A stretch of 20,687 bases of DNA from a bacterium (lineage in GTDB: Bacteria; Krumholzibacteriota; Krumholzibacteriia; Krumholzibacteriales; WJIX01). The position numbers and the translations under genes are program-made. Positions 6,471 through 14,354 of this stretch are shown in pieces; the first letter of the stretch is position 1, and every line of letters starts with the position of its first letter. A model generated the notes under the pieces. That model did no database searches, was not told where the DNA came from, and was given only the letters and a program-made list of their open reading frames with translations. The stretch covers positions 1-20,687 of the forward strand of contig JAGHBT010000081.1 in assembly GCA_021160845.1 (NCBI GenBank), given 5' to 3'.

Positions 6471-7478
6471 TTACAAGTTCGGCAAAATCAAAACCTTCTT
6501 ATTAAGAATTATGAATTTGTTTTTAAGGCGTGAAACCTCAAGAAAATCATCCACAAGTTTTCTTAAGGCAAGCCCCTTTTCTTCAACTCCGCTGAGAAAT
6601 TCCCTTTGCAGTTCAGTTAACTCACCGGCGTTACCTTCCAGAATAAGCTGTGTATATCCGAGAACAACACTTATCGGGGTCCTCATTTCGTGCGCGACCA
6701 TCGAATAGAATTCCGACCTTAGTTTCTCCGTTTCTTTTTCAGCGGTAATATCCGAGAAGATAACAGCTCCCCCAATATCCTCGGTAAAACCAAGATGAAC
6801 ACGCCTGACACTAACATCATATATCCTTTTACCGTCACCATGATCAATAACTACTTCAACGCCCTCTGTCTCTCTCTTCTCAAGTACCGCTGAGAATACC
6901 TCTTCCATATCCTTCAGGTTTGGGAATAATTCTTCCAGCCTTTTACTCATTATTAATTCAGGAATCAACATAAACCTCTCAGCCGCCCTGTGATTGAAAA
7001 AGACAAGCAGCCCTGAATTATCAACAATAATTATCGCCTCACTGAGATTGTTAAGGAGTCCCTCCAATTTCTGTTTTTCCCGTATGATATTTTCTCTGTC
7101 TTTCTTCCAGTTAAGAAGTCTTTTAACCCTTGCTACAAGTTCGCTTTCAGCGACATTTTTAAGGATATAGTCTTCGATACCAACCTTAAATGACTTCACC
7201 TTTTCCTCTATATTTCTGTTATCTGTGAACATAGCTATTGGTATCATCCTTGTCTGGGAATATCCCTTGAGAACACGCGCTGCATGAATCCCATCCATTT
7301 CGGGCATATTATAGTCCATCAATATTAAATCCGGATAGTATTCAAGAACGGCGAGGATGGCCTTTTCTCCATCCTCCCTCAAAATAACATCAAACCCGCT
7401 TCGGGTAAGGATACTCTCCAACCTGTTGCGGATTATTCTGGAATCGTCCACAACAAGTATTAAGTCTCTCTTGCTCAA
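6471..7478 (-). CDS. Response-regulator receiver / PAS / histidine kinase, N-terminal part (frameshifted)
   Basis: Residues ~5-120 form a receiver domain with acidic pair D11/D12, phosphoacceptor D55 (LILMDYNMPEMDG), T85 and K107. Residues ~132-250 form a PAS domain, and residues ~250-325 a HisKA domain with phosphoacceptor H263 (MVAHEMRTPIS). No membrane segment is present, so it is a soluble kinase controlled by an upstream phosphorelay partner or cytoplasmic ligand. The frame ends after VSRLKNKFIILNKK in a short out-of-frame tail at 6471; the ATPase domain follows in the -1 frame. The break lies in a run of four T (minus strand, 6490-6493), where one extra T would restore a full kinase of about 500 residues. 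The start is TTG with GGAGG eight bases upstream. Gene decay, sequencing error or frameshifting cannot be told apart here. Confidence 0.88.
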   Translation of the reverse strand: MSKRDLILVVDDSRIIRNRLESILTRSGFDVILREDGEKAILAVLEYYPDLILMDYNMPEMDGIHAARVLKGYSQTRMIPIAMFTDNRNIEEKVKSFKVGIEDYILKNVAESELVARVKRLLNWKKDRENIIREKQKLEGLLNNLSEAIIIVDNSGLLVFFNHRAAERFMLIPELIMSKRLEELFPNLKDMEEVFSAVLEKRETEGVEVVIDHGDGKRIYDVSVRRVHLGFTEDIGGAVIFSDITAEKETEKLRSEFYSMVAHEMRTPISVVLGYTQLILEGNAGELTELQREFLSGVEEKGLALRKLVDDFLEVSRLKNKFIILNKKVLILPNL

Positions 7479-7582
7479 TTAAAAATCCTCCAAATATCAA
7501 GCACAATGACGATCGAGCTGCAGAAGAAACATTACCCCTTCAGCCAATCGGTCATATATAACATTGCAAAAGATCAGCGTAC

Positions 7583-7611
7583 ATTATATGCTTCGTCTGT
7601 TGGAGGGAAAA
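7583..7611 (-). promoter_or_regulatory. Possible sigma-70 promoter for the histidine kinase gene
   Basis: A perfect -10 (TATAAT, plus-strand 7583-7588) lies 17 bases from a poor -35 (TTTTCC, 7606-7611). It would give a leader of nearly 100 bases before the TTG start. The -10 is convincing by sequence, the -35 is not. Confidence 0.35.
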
Positions 7612-7630
7612 TCTTAACTGTAAAATTCGC

Positions 7631-7659
7631 TGTAAATCATATCTATTTGCCGTTATAAT
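7631..7659 (+). promoter_or_regulatory. Possible sigma-70 promoter for the phosphodiesterase gene
   Basis: A perfect -10 (TATAAT, 7654-7659) is 17 bases downstream of a weak -35 (TGTAAA, 7631-7636). The predicted start near 7666 leaves about 40 bases to the ATG. It stands back to back with the candidate kinase promoter in the 226-base divergent gap. Confidence 0.4.
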
Positions 7660-7704
7660 AATCTCCTGATCAAACTGGTTTGGCATTTTAAGAAAGGCCC
7701 CATT

Positions 7705-8193
7705 ATGAAATTGGCAGTAATAAGCGACACCCACGATAACATTAAAAATCTAGAGGCTGCAATCACCGAAATCAACAAATCTGGCGCCGACATGTTGCTT
7801 CATTGCGGAGACCTCTGCTCACCATTTGTAATTGAAAGCCTAGCCCTGTTTAAAGGTCCCGTCCATATTGTTTTCGGAAATAATGAAGGAGATCGATTTA
7901 CAATTAAAAGTGTCGCCTCAGGCTTTTCGAACATCACCCTGCATGGTGATGTCGCCTTTCTGGAAATTGAGGATACCAATATTGCTTTTACCCATAGGCC
8001 TGAATTCGCGCGCGGGCTTGCAAGCACCGGTGAATACTCTGTAGTCTTCTTCGGACACACTCACAGGCGTAAAGAATCCAGAATAAAAGATACATGGCTG
8101 ATAAACCCCGGAGAGATCATGGGCTTGAGGGAAGATCCCGGCTGGCTTTTGTACGATACCGGTGATTGCAGTTTTACGTATTATGATTTATAG
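7705..8193 (+). CDS. YfcE/MJ0936-like metallophosphoesterase
   Basis: The 162-residue protein is a compact calcineurin-like phosphodiesterase. The metal ligands of the YfcE/MJ0936 family are visible in order: D8 and H10 (ISDTHDN), D36 (LHCGDL), N59/N60 (FGNNEGD), H97 (FTHRP), and H118/H120 (FFGHTH), with the family NPGE motif near the end. Relatives hydrolyse phosphodiesters such as bis-p-nitrophenyl phosphate with Mn or Ni; the physiological substrate is generally unknown. There is no signal peptide, so it is cytosolic. A purine-rich AAGAAAGG lies about 7 bases upstream of the ATG. The gene converges with the PfkB kinase gene with only 10 bases between the stop codons. It appears to be monocistronic. 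Confidence 0.92.
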   Translation: MKLAVISDTHDNIKNLEAAITEINKSGADMLLHCGDLCSPFVIESLALFKGPVHIVFGNNEGDRFTIKSVASGFSNITLHGDVAFLEIEDTNIAFTHRPEFARGLASTGEYSVVFFGHTHRRKESRIKDTWLINPGEIMGLREDPGWLLYDTGDCSFTYYDL

Positions 8194-8203
8194 AGTTGCC
8201 GGG

Positions 8204-9157
8204 TTATACCAATATTTCAAATTTCAGGTCCGGTTTTAATATCGAAAGGTATTCGAGCGTTTCCGCAATGCCAGGGATCCCCACCCTGCCTCCAAGTTTC
8301 CCGCATTTCAACGCCGCGACGGCATTTGAAAAGACACACATCCTGTAAAGATTCCACCCCTGCAAAACCGCGAAAAGGAAAGCTCCATGAAAAACATCTC
8401 CCGCTCCGGTTGTGTCAACAGTATTCACCTTGAATCCATCGACATTAATCAACCCGCTATCACTAAAAGCCACACAACCTCTTTCGCCAAGAGTTATAAC
8501 TGAAACCTTCGGGCCATAGGAATGAATAATATGAAGCGCTTCTTCTACACTGCCATTATTTGAAATCTGAGCGGCAAACACCTCGCTCGCTATTATATAA
8601 TCACATAGCGCAAGAAGCTCTTCAACCCCCTCCCTGAGTGTCCCCGCGTCAATTACAACCGGTATTCCGTTTTCCCTCGCAATCCCAGCGGCACATGCCG
8701 CTGCTTTAGGTTCAAGACTGTCTATAAGCAAAATATCAGCAGACAAAATCATTTCTCTGTTAACCTGTTCCTCCTTTATAAAGGGAAGTGATCCCCTGGT
8801 CCACAAAATCGTTCTGGCGCCTGTGGCCTCATCCACCATAATGAAGGCAAATTGTGATCTTCCACCCTGTTCAATAATGACGGAAGATATATCAACCCCC
8901 TCTCTCTTTAGCTCATGGAGCATCTTCTGTCCAAACGAGTCATCACCTGCAATTCCAATAAAAGAAGTTCTTAATCCCAGCCTTGTGGCGGTAACAATAG
9001 CTGTCGCTGCAGGGCCTCCTCCTTGAATCTCGAATTCTTTCAGCTCGAGTTTTTTGTTTTCCGCAGGAAAGTGGGGTATTATACCAAGATAATCAATGGC
9101 TGAATATCCTAGCCCAACCGCGTGATATCTTCTCTTATCATCAATTTGATTGCACAT
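8204..9157 (-). CDS. PfkB-family carbohydrate kinase
   Basis: This cytosolic ATP-dependent kinase belongs to the ribokinase/PfkB superfamily, about 317 residues from the ATG. The N-terminal signature (EFEIQGGGPAATAIVTATRLG) binds the sugar, and the C-terminal signature DTTGAGDVFHGAF contains the catalytic aspartate and anion hole. The strand KVSVITLGERG precedes the ATP-binding region. The SQFAFIMVDEATGARTI lid segment resembles sugar kinases such as those for ribose, fructose or sulfofructose, but the substrate cannot be assigned. An earlier in-frame TTG at 9196 is possible. Neither start has a clear Shine-Dalgarno sequence, so the N-terminus is uncertain. No sugar transporter or isomerase gene is adjacent to suggest a pathway. 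Confidence 0.9.
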   Translation of the reverse strand: MCNQIDDKRRYHAVGLGYSAIDYLGIIPHFPAENKKLELKEFEIQGGGPAATAIVTATRLGLRTSFIGIAGDDSFGQKMLHELKREGVDISSVIIEQGGRSQFAFIMVDEATGARTILWTRGSLPFIKEEQVNREMILSADILLIDSLEPKAAACAAGIARENGIPVVIDAGTLREGVEELLALCDYIIASEVFAAQISNNGSVEEALHIIHSYGPKVSVITLGERGCVAFSDSGLINVDGFKVNTVDTTGAGDVFHGAFLFAVLQGWNLYRMCVFSNAVAALKCGKLGGRVGIPGIAETLEYLSILKPDLKFEILV

Positions 9158-9246
9158 TATAGGCAATACTACATTAATGGGGGAACATCTTACCAATTAA
9201 ATTTTTAATAGAGGAACATTCAATTATTTCCAAACACAGGCCCACT

Positions 9247-9275
9247 ATTATATTCCAAACCAGCTTGCGTAACTA
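9247..9275 (-). promoter_or_regulatory. Possible sigma-70 promoter for the PfkB kinase gene
   Basis: A perfect -10 (TATAAT, plus-strand 9247-9252) stands 17 bases from a weak -35 (TAGTTA, 9270-9275). The predicted transcript would have a leader of about 45 to 85 bases depending on which start codon is used. Confidence 0.35.
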
Positions 9276-9319
9276 CACCCTACCTTGTTATCTTGTAAGG
9301 AGTGAAGGAAGGTTAAAAT

Positions 9320-9835
9320 ATGCAGGACGACATAGAATTCTGTCCATATTGTGGAAACAAACTTTCATTAAAAAGCAATGAAGGTAGAAATCGTTTATAT
9401 TGCGAAAAGGAAAAACGATTTGTATACCAAAACCCTATCCCCGCAGCAACGGGATTGATATTCGACAAAGAGGGAGAAATACTCCTTGTTCTTCGGGGCA
9501 AAGACCCAAGTAAAAATCAATGGTGCCTTCCGGGAGGGTTTGTGGAGACAGATGAAACTCCTATCCAAGCGGCAAAAAGAGAACTACTGGAGGAAACCGG
9601 AATTTATGTCTCTTCACCAACACTTATCGACATAAACTTTCAGAGGAGTATTTTCTATAAGACGTCTATTCTAATCATCGGGTACCATTTTGCTGAATAC
9701 TCAGGTACACTTGCAGCGGGTGACGACGCGGAGGACGCAAGATTTTTCGCCCTAGATAAACTTCCCACGCTGGCTTTCACGAGCCACATGGAATTAATAG
9801 AGAAATTTATTCATAAAAAGATACCCGCTTCCTAA
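9320..9835 (+). CDS. Nudix hydrolase with zinc-ribbon-like N-terminus
   Basis: Nudix enzymes cleave nucleoside diphosphates linked to another moiety. The full Nudix box is present from G73 to I95 (G-x5-E79-x7-R87-E88-L-x-E91-E92-x-G94-I), which supplies the metal ligands. The N-terminal ~36 residues look like the small zinc ribbon of NADH-pyrophosphatase-like and related Nudix proteins (CPYCG at 8-12, then C28), but the expected fourth cysteine is E31, so zinc binding is doubtful. At 171 residues it is a short single-domain enzyme; the substrate is unknown. A strong AAGGAAGG is 7 bases before the ATG. The stop codon overlaps by 4 bases the stop of the PP-loop gene on the other strand. Confidence 0.92.
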   Translation: MQDDIEFCPYCGNKLSLKSNEGRNRLYCEKEKRFVYQNPIPAATGLIFDKEGEILLVLRGKDPSKNQWCLPGGFVETDETPIQAAKRELLEETGIYVSSPTLIDINFQRSIFYKTSILIIGYHFAEYSGTLAAGDDAEDARFFALDKLPTLAFTSHMELIEKFIHKKIPAS

Positions 9836-10866
9836 AGGCGGTATCGTTCAAGCTCATCATTACTAACCGGGGATACAGTAATGGTTTTTTCCTGATCTAT
9901 TTTTCTAACAATAATATCTACCTCGGAAGCTTCTTTCGCGTCACTGTATCTTGCTGCGAAAGAAGCGGCTTTTACCAGTTCCTTTTCACCCGATTTCCCC
10001 TGAATTGCTACTGTAGGCCCGGGCACTTGCGCTGCAAAGGCAAGCCAGCCGTCATTACATACCTTTTCAATATACTCGTTTTCGGATTCATCCCTACCAA
10101 CTACAATCTTTACATCATCAGCTAAACGAAAGTGCCTGCCCACTGAAAGAAGAACCGTATCCTCCGGCGTAAGCTCCTCTCTTATTTTATGGGTGAAGAG
10201 GTCTTTAAGTCTGCGTGAATAATTCTCGTCTGTCAAGATACACCCGCCGGCGGGCGCGGGATAGTCAGTGATCCCTAAATCTGCGGCCATATCAATTTGT
10301 CGTTTTCTTGAACGGCCCTGAATATCCAGGAGATATTCTCTTCTGACCCAGCCTTTTTTTTCTATCTCCGTTTCTGGCAGAATCCTCGCGCTTAATGGAC
10401 GAAGCAAAATCCCTTCCAACCCACTCCTTTGTTCAATGAGATCCATCGCCTGTTTACGTTGCGACATTGGTCTCTGTCCTAGCACTTCACCGGTAAAAAC
10501 AAAGTCCGCACCAAGCTCAAGCATCAATTCCTTCGCTTTGGTTAAAAAGGATATCTTGCAATCAATACATGGATTGCAATTTTTCCCATATCCATACCTA
10601 GCGGATGAAACCGTCTCAAGAAACCCCTCTGAGATATCAATAATCCTCACATCTATCCCAAGCGATTTAGTCATATACGCTTTTTTGTCCCGTAACCACT
10701 TATTTTCATCAAGGGAAATATTAGATCTGACCCGTAAAGTCTCCTGATCAAAGCCGTTTATAATATAAAGCGCCACCAGTTCCACATTCTGTTTCTTCAT
10801 TACTTCAACGGCAAGAATACTGTCCAGCCCCCCCGAGACAAGTCCTATTGCTTTAACTTTTTTCAT
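9832..10866 (-). CDS. PP-loop ATPase, MnmA/ThiI-like tRNA sulfurtransferase relative with extra C-terminal domain
   Basis: The N-terminus has the PP-loop ATP-pyrophosphatase motif (GLVSGGLDS). A cysteine cluster resembling MnmA follows about 80 residues later (GKNCNPCIDCK), and another conserved-looking cysteine sits in PAPAGGCILTDENY, so a thiolation mechanism using catalytic cysteines or a metal cluster is likely. The C-terminal ~120 residues (from LTPEDTVLLSVGRHFRL through KIVVGRDESENEYI and PGPTVAIQG) resemble the NFACT-R type RNA-binding domain from memory of that family. The probable role is sulfur insertion into RNA or a related acceptor; the target is unknown. The ATG at 10866 is preferred over a TTG at 10881. 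It could be the last gene of the transporter operon, 53 bases after the permease. Confidence 0.8.
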   Translation of the reverse strand: MKKVKAIGLVSGGLDSILAVEVMKKQNVELVALYIINGFDQETLRVRSNISLDENKWLRDKKAYMTKSLGIDVRIIDISEGFLETVSSARYGYGKNCNPCIDCKISFLTKAKELMLELGADFVFTGEVLGQRPMSQRKQAMDLIEQRSGLEGILLRPLSARILPETEIEKKGWVRREYLLDIQGRSRKRQIDMAADLGITDYPAPAGGCILTDENYSRRLKDLFTHKIREELTPEDTVLLSVGRHFRLADDVKIVVGRDESENEYIEKVCNDGWLAFAAQVPGPTVAIQGKSGEKELVKAASFAARYSDAKEASEVDIIVRKIDQEKTITVSPVSNDELERYRL

Positions 10867-10919
10867 ACCGCTTATACACAACTTTCTGACGAAAAATAGA
10901 TTTCCACGCGAATTTCAAC

Positions 10920-11816
10920 CTATAATAAATTTTCAGAATAAGCAAGCGAGCTTTTTAGGCCCTTTCCCAAAAGATTAAAACAGAGACATGTAATAAAAAT
11001 AAGAAGACCAGGCGCGAAAGCCGCCATCGGAGCTGTTCTGAGAATGGTTAACGCGCTGTTGAGCATATTTCCCCATGTTGGAACCGGCGGTTGAATTCCA
11101 TATCCCAGGAAACTTAAAGCGCTTTCAATTAACATTACATTAGCAAACCCTATCGTGGCCGATACAGCTATCGATGAAGCCACATGTGGTAAAACATGTT
11201 TTAATACAATAAGCCAGCTGCGTTCTCCTATAGTAAAAGACGCTTCGACAAACCCACTCTTTCTCATAGATTGAATTTTCGCTCTAACGATCCGCGCCGT
11301 CTCCATCCACGACACGGAACCTATAACCAGGGGGATTACCAGCAACGTGCCCCCAAACACCGAAGCGGCGATAAGGAGTACAAGAAAGATCGGGATTGAA
11401 AGAAAGATATCCACTATCGCGGTTACAACGTAATCTATCAATCCCCCGAAAAATCCCGCCAGTGAACCGAGAAAAACACCGATCATGGTCGCAATAGAAA
11501 TTGATCCCAGAGCCACAAAGAGAGAAAAACGCGCTCCGTACATTAACCTTGTAAATGTATCTCTTCCCAAAAGATCAGTTCCGAGAAAATGGGCGGATGA
11601 AGGAGAAGCCATAATATTTTGCAAGTCAATCCCGTCTCTTTCATAGGTAGAAAACAAAGGGGCAAAAATGGAAACTGTCGATATCAAAATGATATAAATC
11701 AAAGCGATTACCGCCAGTCTGTTTGACATAAACCGCGCAAAAACTCCCATCCCCCTACTTCGGACCGGCATTTTCGCCGGGTCAATTCTCCACAGTTCCC
11801 GTTTTGTTTTCTTCAT
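10920..11816 (-). CDS. ABC transporter permease, DppC/OppC family
   Basis: This inner-membrane permease belongs to the peptide/nickel importer class. It has an N-terminal OppC-type cytoplasmic segment, a first membrane helix (around AVIALIYIILISTVSIF), then the hallmark HFLGTDLLGRDTFTRLMYGAR, and about five further helices. The ATPase-docking loop is visible near EASFTIGERSWLIVLKHVLP, and SALSFLGYGIQPPVPTWGNM is a strong family motif. In-frame starts at 11837 (TTG), 11822 and 11816 (ATG) exist; 11816 has the best-spaced purine stretch. It lies close behind the partner permease gene, with its earliest possible start only 6 bases after that stop. No oppD/oppF ATPase gene follows. Confidence 0.93.
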   Translation of the reverse strand: MKKTKRELWRIDPAKMPVRSRGMGVFARFMSNRLAVIALIYIILISTVSIFAPLFSTYERDGIDLQNIMASPSSAHFLGTDLLGRDTFTRLMYGARFSLFVALGSISIATMIGVFLGSLAGFFGGLIDYVVTAIVDIFLSIPIFLVLLIAASVFGGTLLVIPLVIGSVSWMETARIVRAKIQSMRKSGFVEASFTIGERSWLIVLKHVLPHVASSIAVSATIGFANVMLIESALSFLGYGIQPPVPTWGNMLNSALTILRTAPMAAFAPGLLIFITCLCFNLLGKGLKSSLAYSENLL

Positions 11817-11843
11817 AATCATTCTTTTCTGACACAAGCATTT

Positions 11844-12833
11844 TCAATCTTTACCTGCGCCTATATCTAATTTGGTCATACTGGACCTGTTTCTTGGATC
11901 AAGCAATGCACAGACAAAATCGCCGATAATATTAAAAATAATAATACAGAGAGAAGCTATAACGACAATACCAAGAACTCTCGAATAATCATGTCTTTGA
12001 AGCCCATCATAAAACAGCCTTCCCATACCAGGCCAGGAAAACACAGTCTCCGTAATGACCGCACCCGTGAATATAGTGGATATCTGCATAGAAACAGCGG
12101 CAACCGCCGGAAGAACGGCGTTACGCATTGCATGTTTGAATATAACGCCCCTTTCCCGTAACCCCTTTGCCCTAGCGGTCCGAATAAAATTACCGTTAAA
12201 AGCATCTATTAACCCTGCTCTGATATATTGACTCCACATTGAAAAATAAGCGAGAGCGAGTACTGAAGCAGGCAAAACAAGGTGAGCCAAATGATCCTTC
12301 AAAGAAAAGGCTTCTCCAATACAGAACCGGCCGCCAGCGGGAAATATCCCAAATTTAATGGAAAAAATAAGTATCGCCATCAACCCAAACCAGAACACCG
12401 GAATTGACATTCCAGCGATTGAAACCACAGAAAAAAGTTGATCCAGTAGCCGACCTCTATTCAGAGCCGAAATTACTCCGGAAAAAAGACTCATAAAGAT
12501 AGCGATCAGAAAAGCTGTCCCCATAAGCTCCAGGGTTGCAGGCAAATGCTCCAGGATCATTTCTGAAACGGGCCTGCCGGTTATATAACTCTTTCCAAAA
12601 TCAAGTTGCAGGAAGGTCGATTTAAACCAGTAGAGATACTGAAGAGGAAGAGGCTCGTTAAGGCCCAGGTTTTCTTTTATTCTTATAACATCCTCCTGGG
12701 TCATACGTGGACCCTTCGAAAATATACCTACAGGTCCTCCCGGCGCAAGATGAAGCAGAATAAAAATCAGAATCGAGATCAGAATTACCAGGGGAACAAC
12801 CCTCATGATTCTGAATAATAGATACCTTCTCAT
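11844..12833 (-). CDS. ABC transporter permease, DppB/OppB family
   Basis: The 329-residue protein has the DppB/OppB N-terminus (RIMRVVPLVILISILIFILL, then HLAPGGPV) and six predicted membrane helices. The segment NLGLNEPLPLQYLYWF is typical of the family, as is the ATPase-contacting loop FIRTARAKGLRERGVIFKHA followed by RNAVLP. The end DFVCALLDPRNR is likewise characteristic. It forms the membrane pore together with the DppC-like protein and takes substrate from the lipoprotein encoded three genes upstream on the same strand. A weak GGGG ribosome site precedes the ATG. A 53-base gap separates it from the metallo-beta-lactamase gene. Confidence 0.94.
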   Translation of the reverse strand: MRRYLLFRIMRVVPLVILISILIFILLHLAPGGPVGIFSKGPRMTQEDVIRIKENLGLNEPLPLQYLYWFKSTFLQLDFGKSYITGRPVSEMILEHLPATLELMGTAFLIAIFMSLFSGVISALNRGRLLDQLFSVVSIAGMSIPVFWFGLMAILIFSIKFGIFPAGGRFCIGEAFSLKDHLAHLVLPASVLALAYFSMWSQYIRAGLIDAFNGNFIRTARAKGLRERGVIFKHAMRNAVLPAVAAVSMQISTIFTGAVITETVFSWPGMGRLFYDGLQRHDYSRVLGIVVIASLCIIIFNIIGDFVCALLDPRNRSSMTKLDIGAGKD

Positions 12834-12886
12834 CTTAACCCCGGCTTTCGCCTTTTTTGTACATGGTCACCGGCACAAACAACTTA

Positions 12887-14338
12887 TTAATCCACACTGA
12901 GAACAATACGCTCCCCCAAACGGGGAATCACTACTTCAGCGCCGAACTGATTATCTATCTTTTCCGCGAGAACCCTCGCTTGATCAATTTCTCCATGCAC
13001 AAGAAACAACCTTCGTACACCCTTTATATTCTTAAACCAGTCCAAAAGCGCGTTCTGATCCGCATGTCCGGAAAAGGAATGGAATTCCCTTACCTGGATC
13101 AGAGGCGTTATCCAATCTTTCATGTTTTTTCCTTTATCCCGGTAGCGTACGAGAACCGTTTCCTCACCTTCAACTAGTCTTCTCCCAAGCGATCCGGGAG
13201 ACTGCCACCCCACAATACACAGTAGGTTTTGCTCATTCGCAAACATCTTCATCAAGTGTCTGGGAGAAGTGGCATGTTGAAGATCACCACTCGATGATAT
13301 AAATATGGATGGCTCGTGAATCCTGTCGTGCGTACCTACAGAATATGAACTTCTCGTTTCTCTAAGTCCGGGGCGTTTCAAAATCCTGTCCTTGTAAAAT
13401 TTATTTGCCCATTCACTCAATTCGCCCGCAGAATTGCGGTAGATTCCAGTTATTTCTTTCGCTGTTGGGCTATCCGTATAAACGATTGTACCGCAAGGGA
13501 TCACACCTTTATCAATATACCAGTCAATAACAGCAATAACAGCTTGTGTTCTTCCAAGTGTAAAGGCCGGAATCAAAACATCGCCTCCACCCTCCAGGGC
13601 ATTTCCAACAGCTTGAGCAAATTCTCTATGTCGCTCAATAGGAATATCACTTTTGTAATCTCTCGCTACACCGCCATAAGTTGATTCCATTACAACAAAA
13701 TCGGCCATCTCGCACGCCTGAAGAGGGGGAACAAGAACTGAGTTTCCGCTTCCAAGATCACCGGAGAATACTATTTTCATAGTATCTTCACCCTGCACTA
13801 TGGATATTTCAATAAAAGCGGCTCCAAGGAGGTGCTCAGCTCTTCTAAATCTGAATGATACATCATTTAATCTCTCTTCGTGTCCAAAGTCGATACTTTC
13901 AAGCCCCGTAAGGGCTCTTTTGTAATCCTCCTTAGGAACCTTTTTCTTTTTAAAATTCCTGGACATTTTCAACATAACCGGCACAATTGCCCGCGTCGGG
14001 GGTGTACAGAAGACTTTACCCCTGAACCCCGCGGCGTACAGTTCAGGCAACCGTCCGCAGTGGTCACTATGAGCATGTGTCAAAAGCGGAAAAGATATAT
14101 TCTCAGGATGTGCAGGAATAATATTGTTACCCAAACTACCAAAGGCCCCGCAATCCACAAGAAAACTTGTTTCCCCCGTCTCAACAAGATAGCATGACCC
14201 GCCAACTTCACTCGTGCCGCCACAGAAACACACAGCCGGATAATCATCGCCATGCTGCCACTTTCCGGCTAACCTCAAACCGGATACCACCGTGGTCACC
14301 GCTACAACCACAAACAGTAACTTAAATCGTTTATTCAT
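12887..14338 (-). CDS. Metallo-beta-lactamase / beta-CASP protein with N-terminal membrane or signal segment
   Basis: The core is a beta-CASP nuclease of the CPSF73/YSH1 type. Visible motifs: T-H88-A-H90-S-D92-H93 (motif 2), H169, D194 in FSGDLG (motif 4), MESTYG, PAFTLGRTQ, FHSFSGH425AD, and LVH448GE. These supply the two zinc ions and the catalytic centre for RNA cleavage. At 483 residues the length is normal except for an extra N-terminus of about 30 residues, where residues 5-20 are hydrophobic after basic MNKR, as in a signal anchor or signal peptide. The ATG has a well-placed AAGGA upstream, so this extension is probably translated. It lies between the binding-protein and permease genes of a peptide importer, which is an unusual place. 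Substrate (RNA or other) is unknown. Confidence 0.88.
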   Translation of the reverse strand: MNKRFKLLFVVVAVTTVVSGLRLAGKWQHGDDYPAVCFCGGTSEVGGSCYLVETGETSFLVDCGAFGSLGNNIIPAHPENISFPLLTHAHSDHCGRLPELYAAGFRGKVFCTPPTRAIVPVMLKMSRNFKKKKVPKEDYKRALTGLESIDFGHEERLNDVSFRFRRAEHLLGAAFIEISIVQGEDTMKIVFSGDLGSGNSVLVPPLQACEMADFVVMESTYGGVARDYKSDIPIERHREFAQAVGNALEGGGDVLIPAFTLGRTQAVIAVIDWYIDKGVIPCGTIVYTDSPTAKEITGIYRNSAGELSEWANKFYKDRILKRPGLRETRSSYSVGTHDRIHEPSIFISSSGDLQHATSPRHLMKMFANEQNLLCIVGWQSPGSLGRRLVEGEETVLVRYRDKGKNMKDWITPLIQVREFHSFSGHADQNALLDWFKNIKGVRRLFLVHGEIDQARVLAEKIDNQFGAEVVIPRLGERIVLSVD

Positions 14339-14354
14339 CTTTTATTCCTTTAAT

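Noticed and set aside
6480..6500. Programmed -1 ribosomal frameshifting in the histidine kinase.
   Set aside because: The codons at the break (AAG AAG GTT TTG) do not form an X XXY YYZ slippery site and I see no strong hairpin just downstream, so an indel is the simpler reading.
7552..7734. A 60-codon minus-strand reading frame in the gap upstream of the phosphodiesterase gene.
   Set aside because: It runs through both candidate promoters and into the phosphodiesterase start on the other strand; no ribosome site or recognisable protein pattern.
12840..12860. Small hairpin GGC-GAAA-GCC before the DppB-like gene.
   Set aside because: Only three to four base pairs with no T-run; too small to call a terminator or a regulatory RNA element.
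14220..14338. The metallo-beta-lactamase as a secreted beta-lactamase.
   Set aside because: The beta-CASP motifs (SFSGHAD, LVHGE, FTLGRTQ) and length belong to nuclease-type members, not to class B beta-lactamases.
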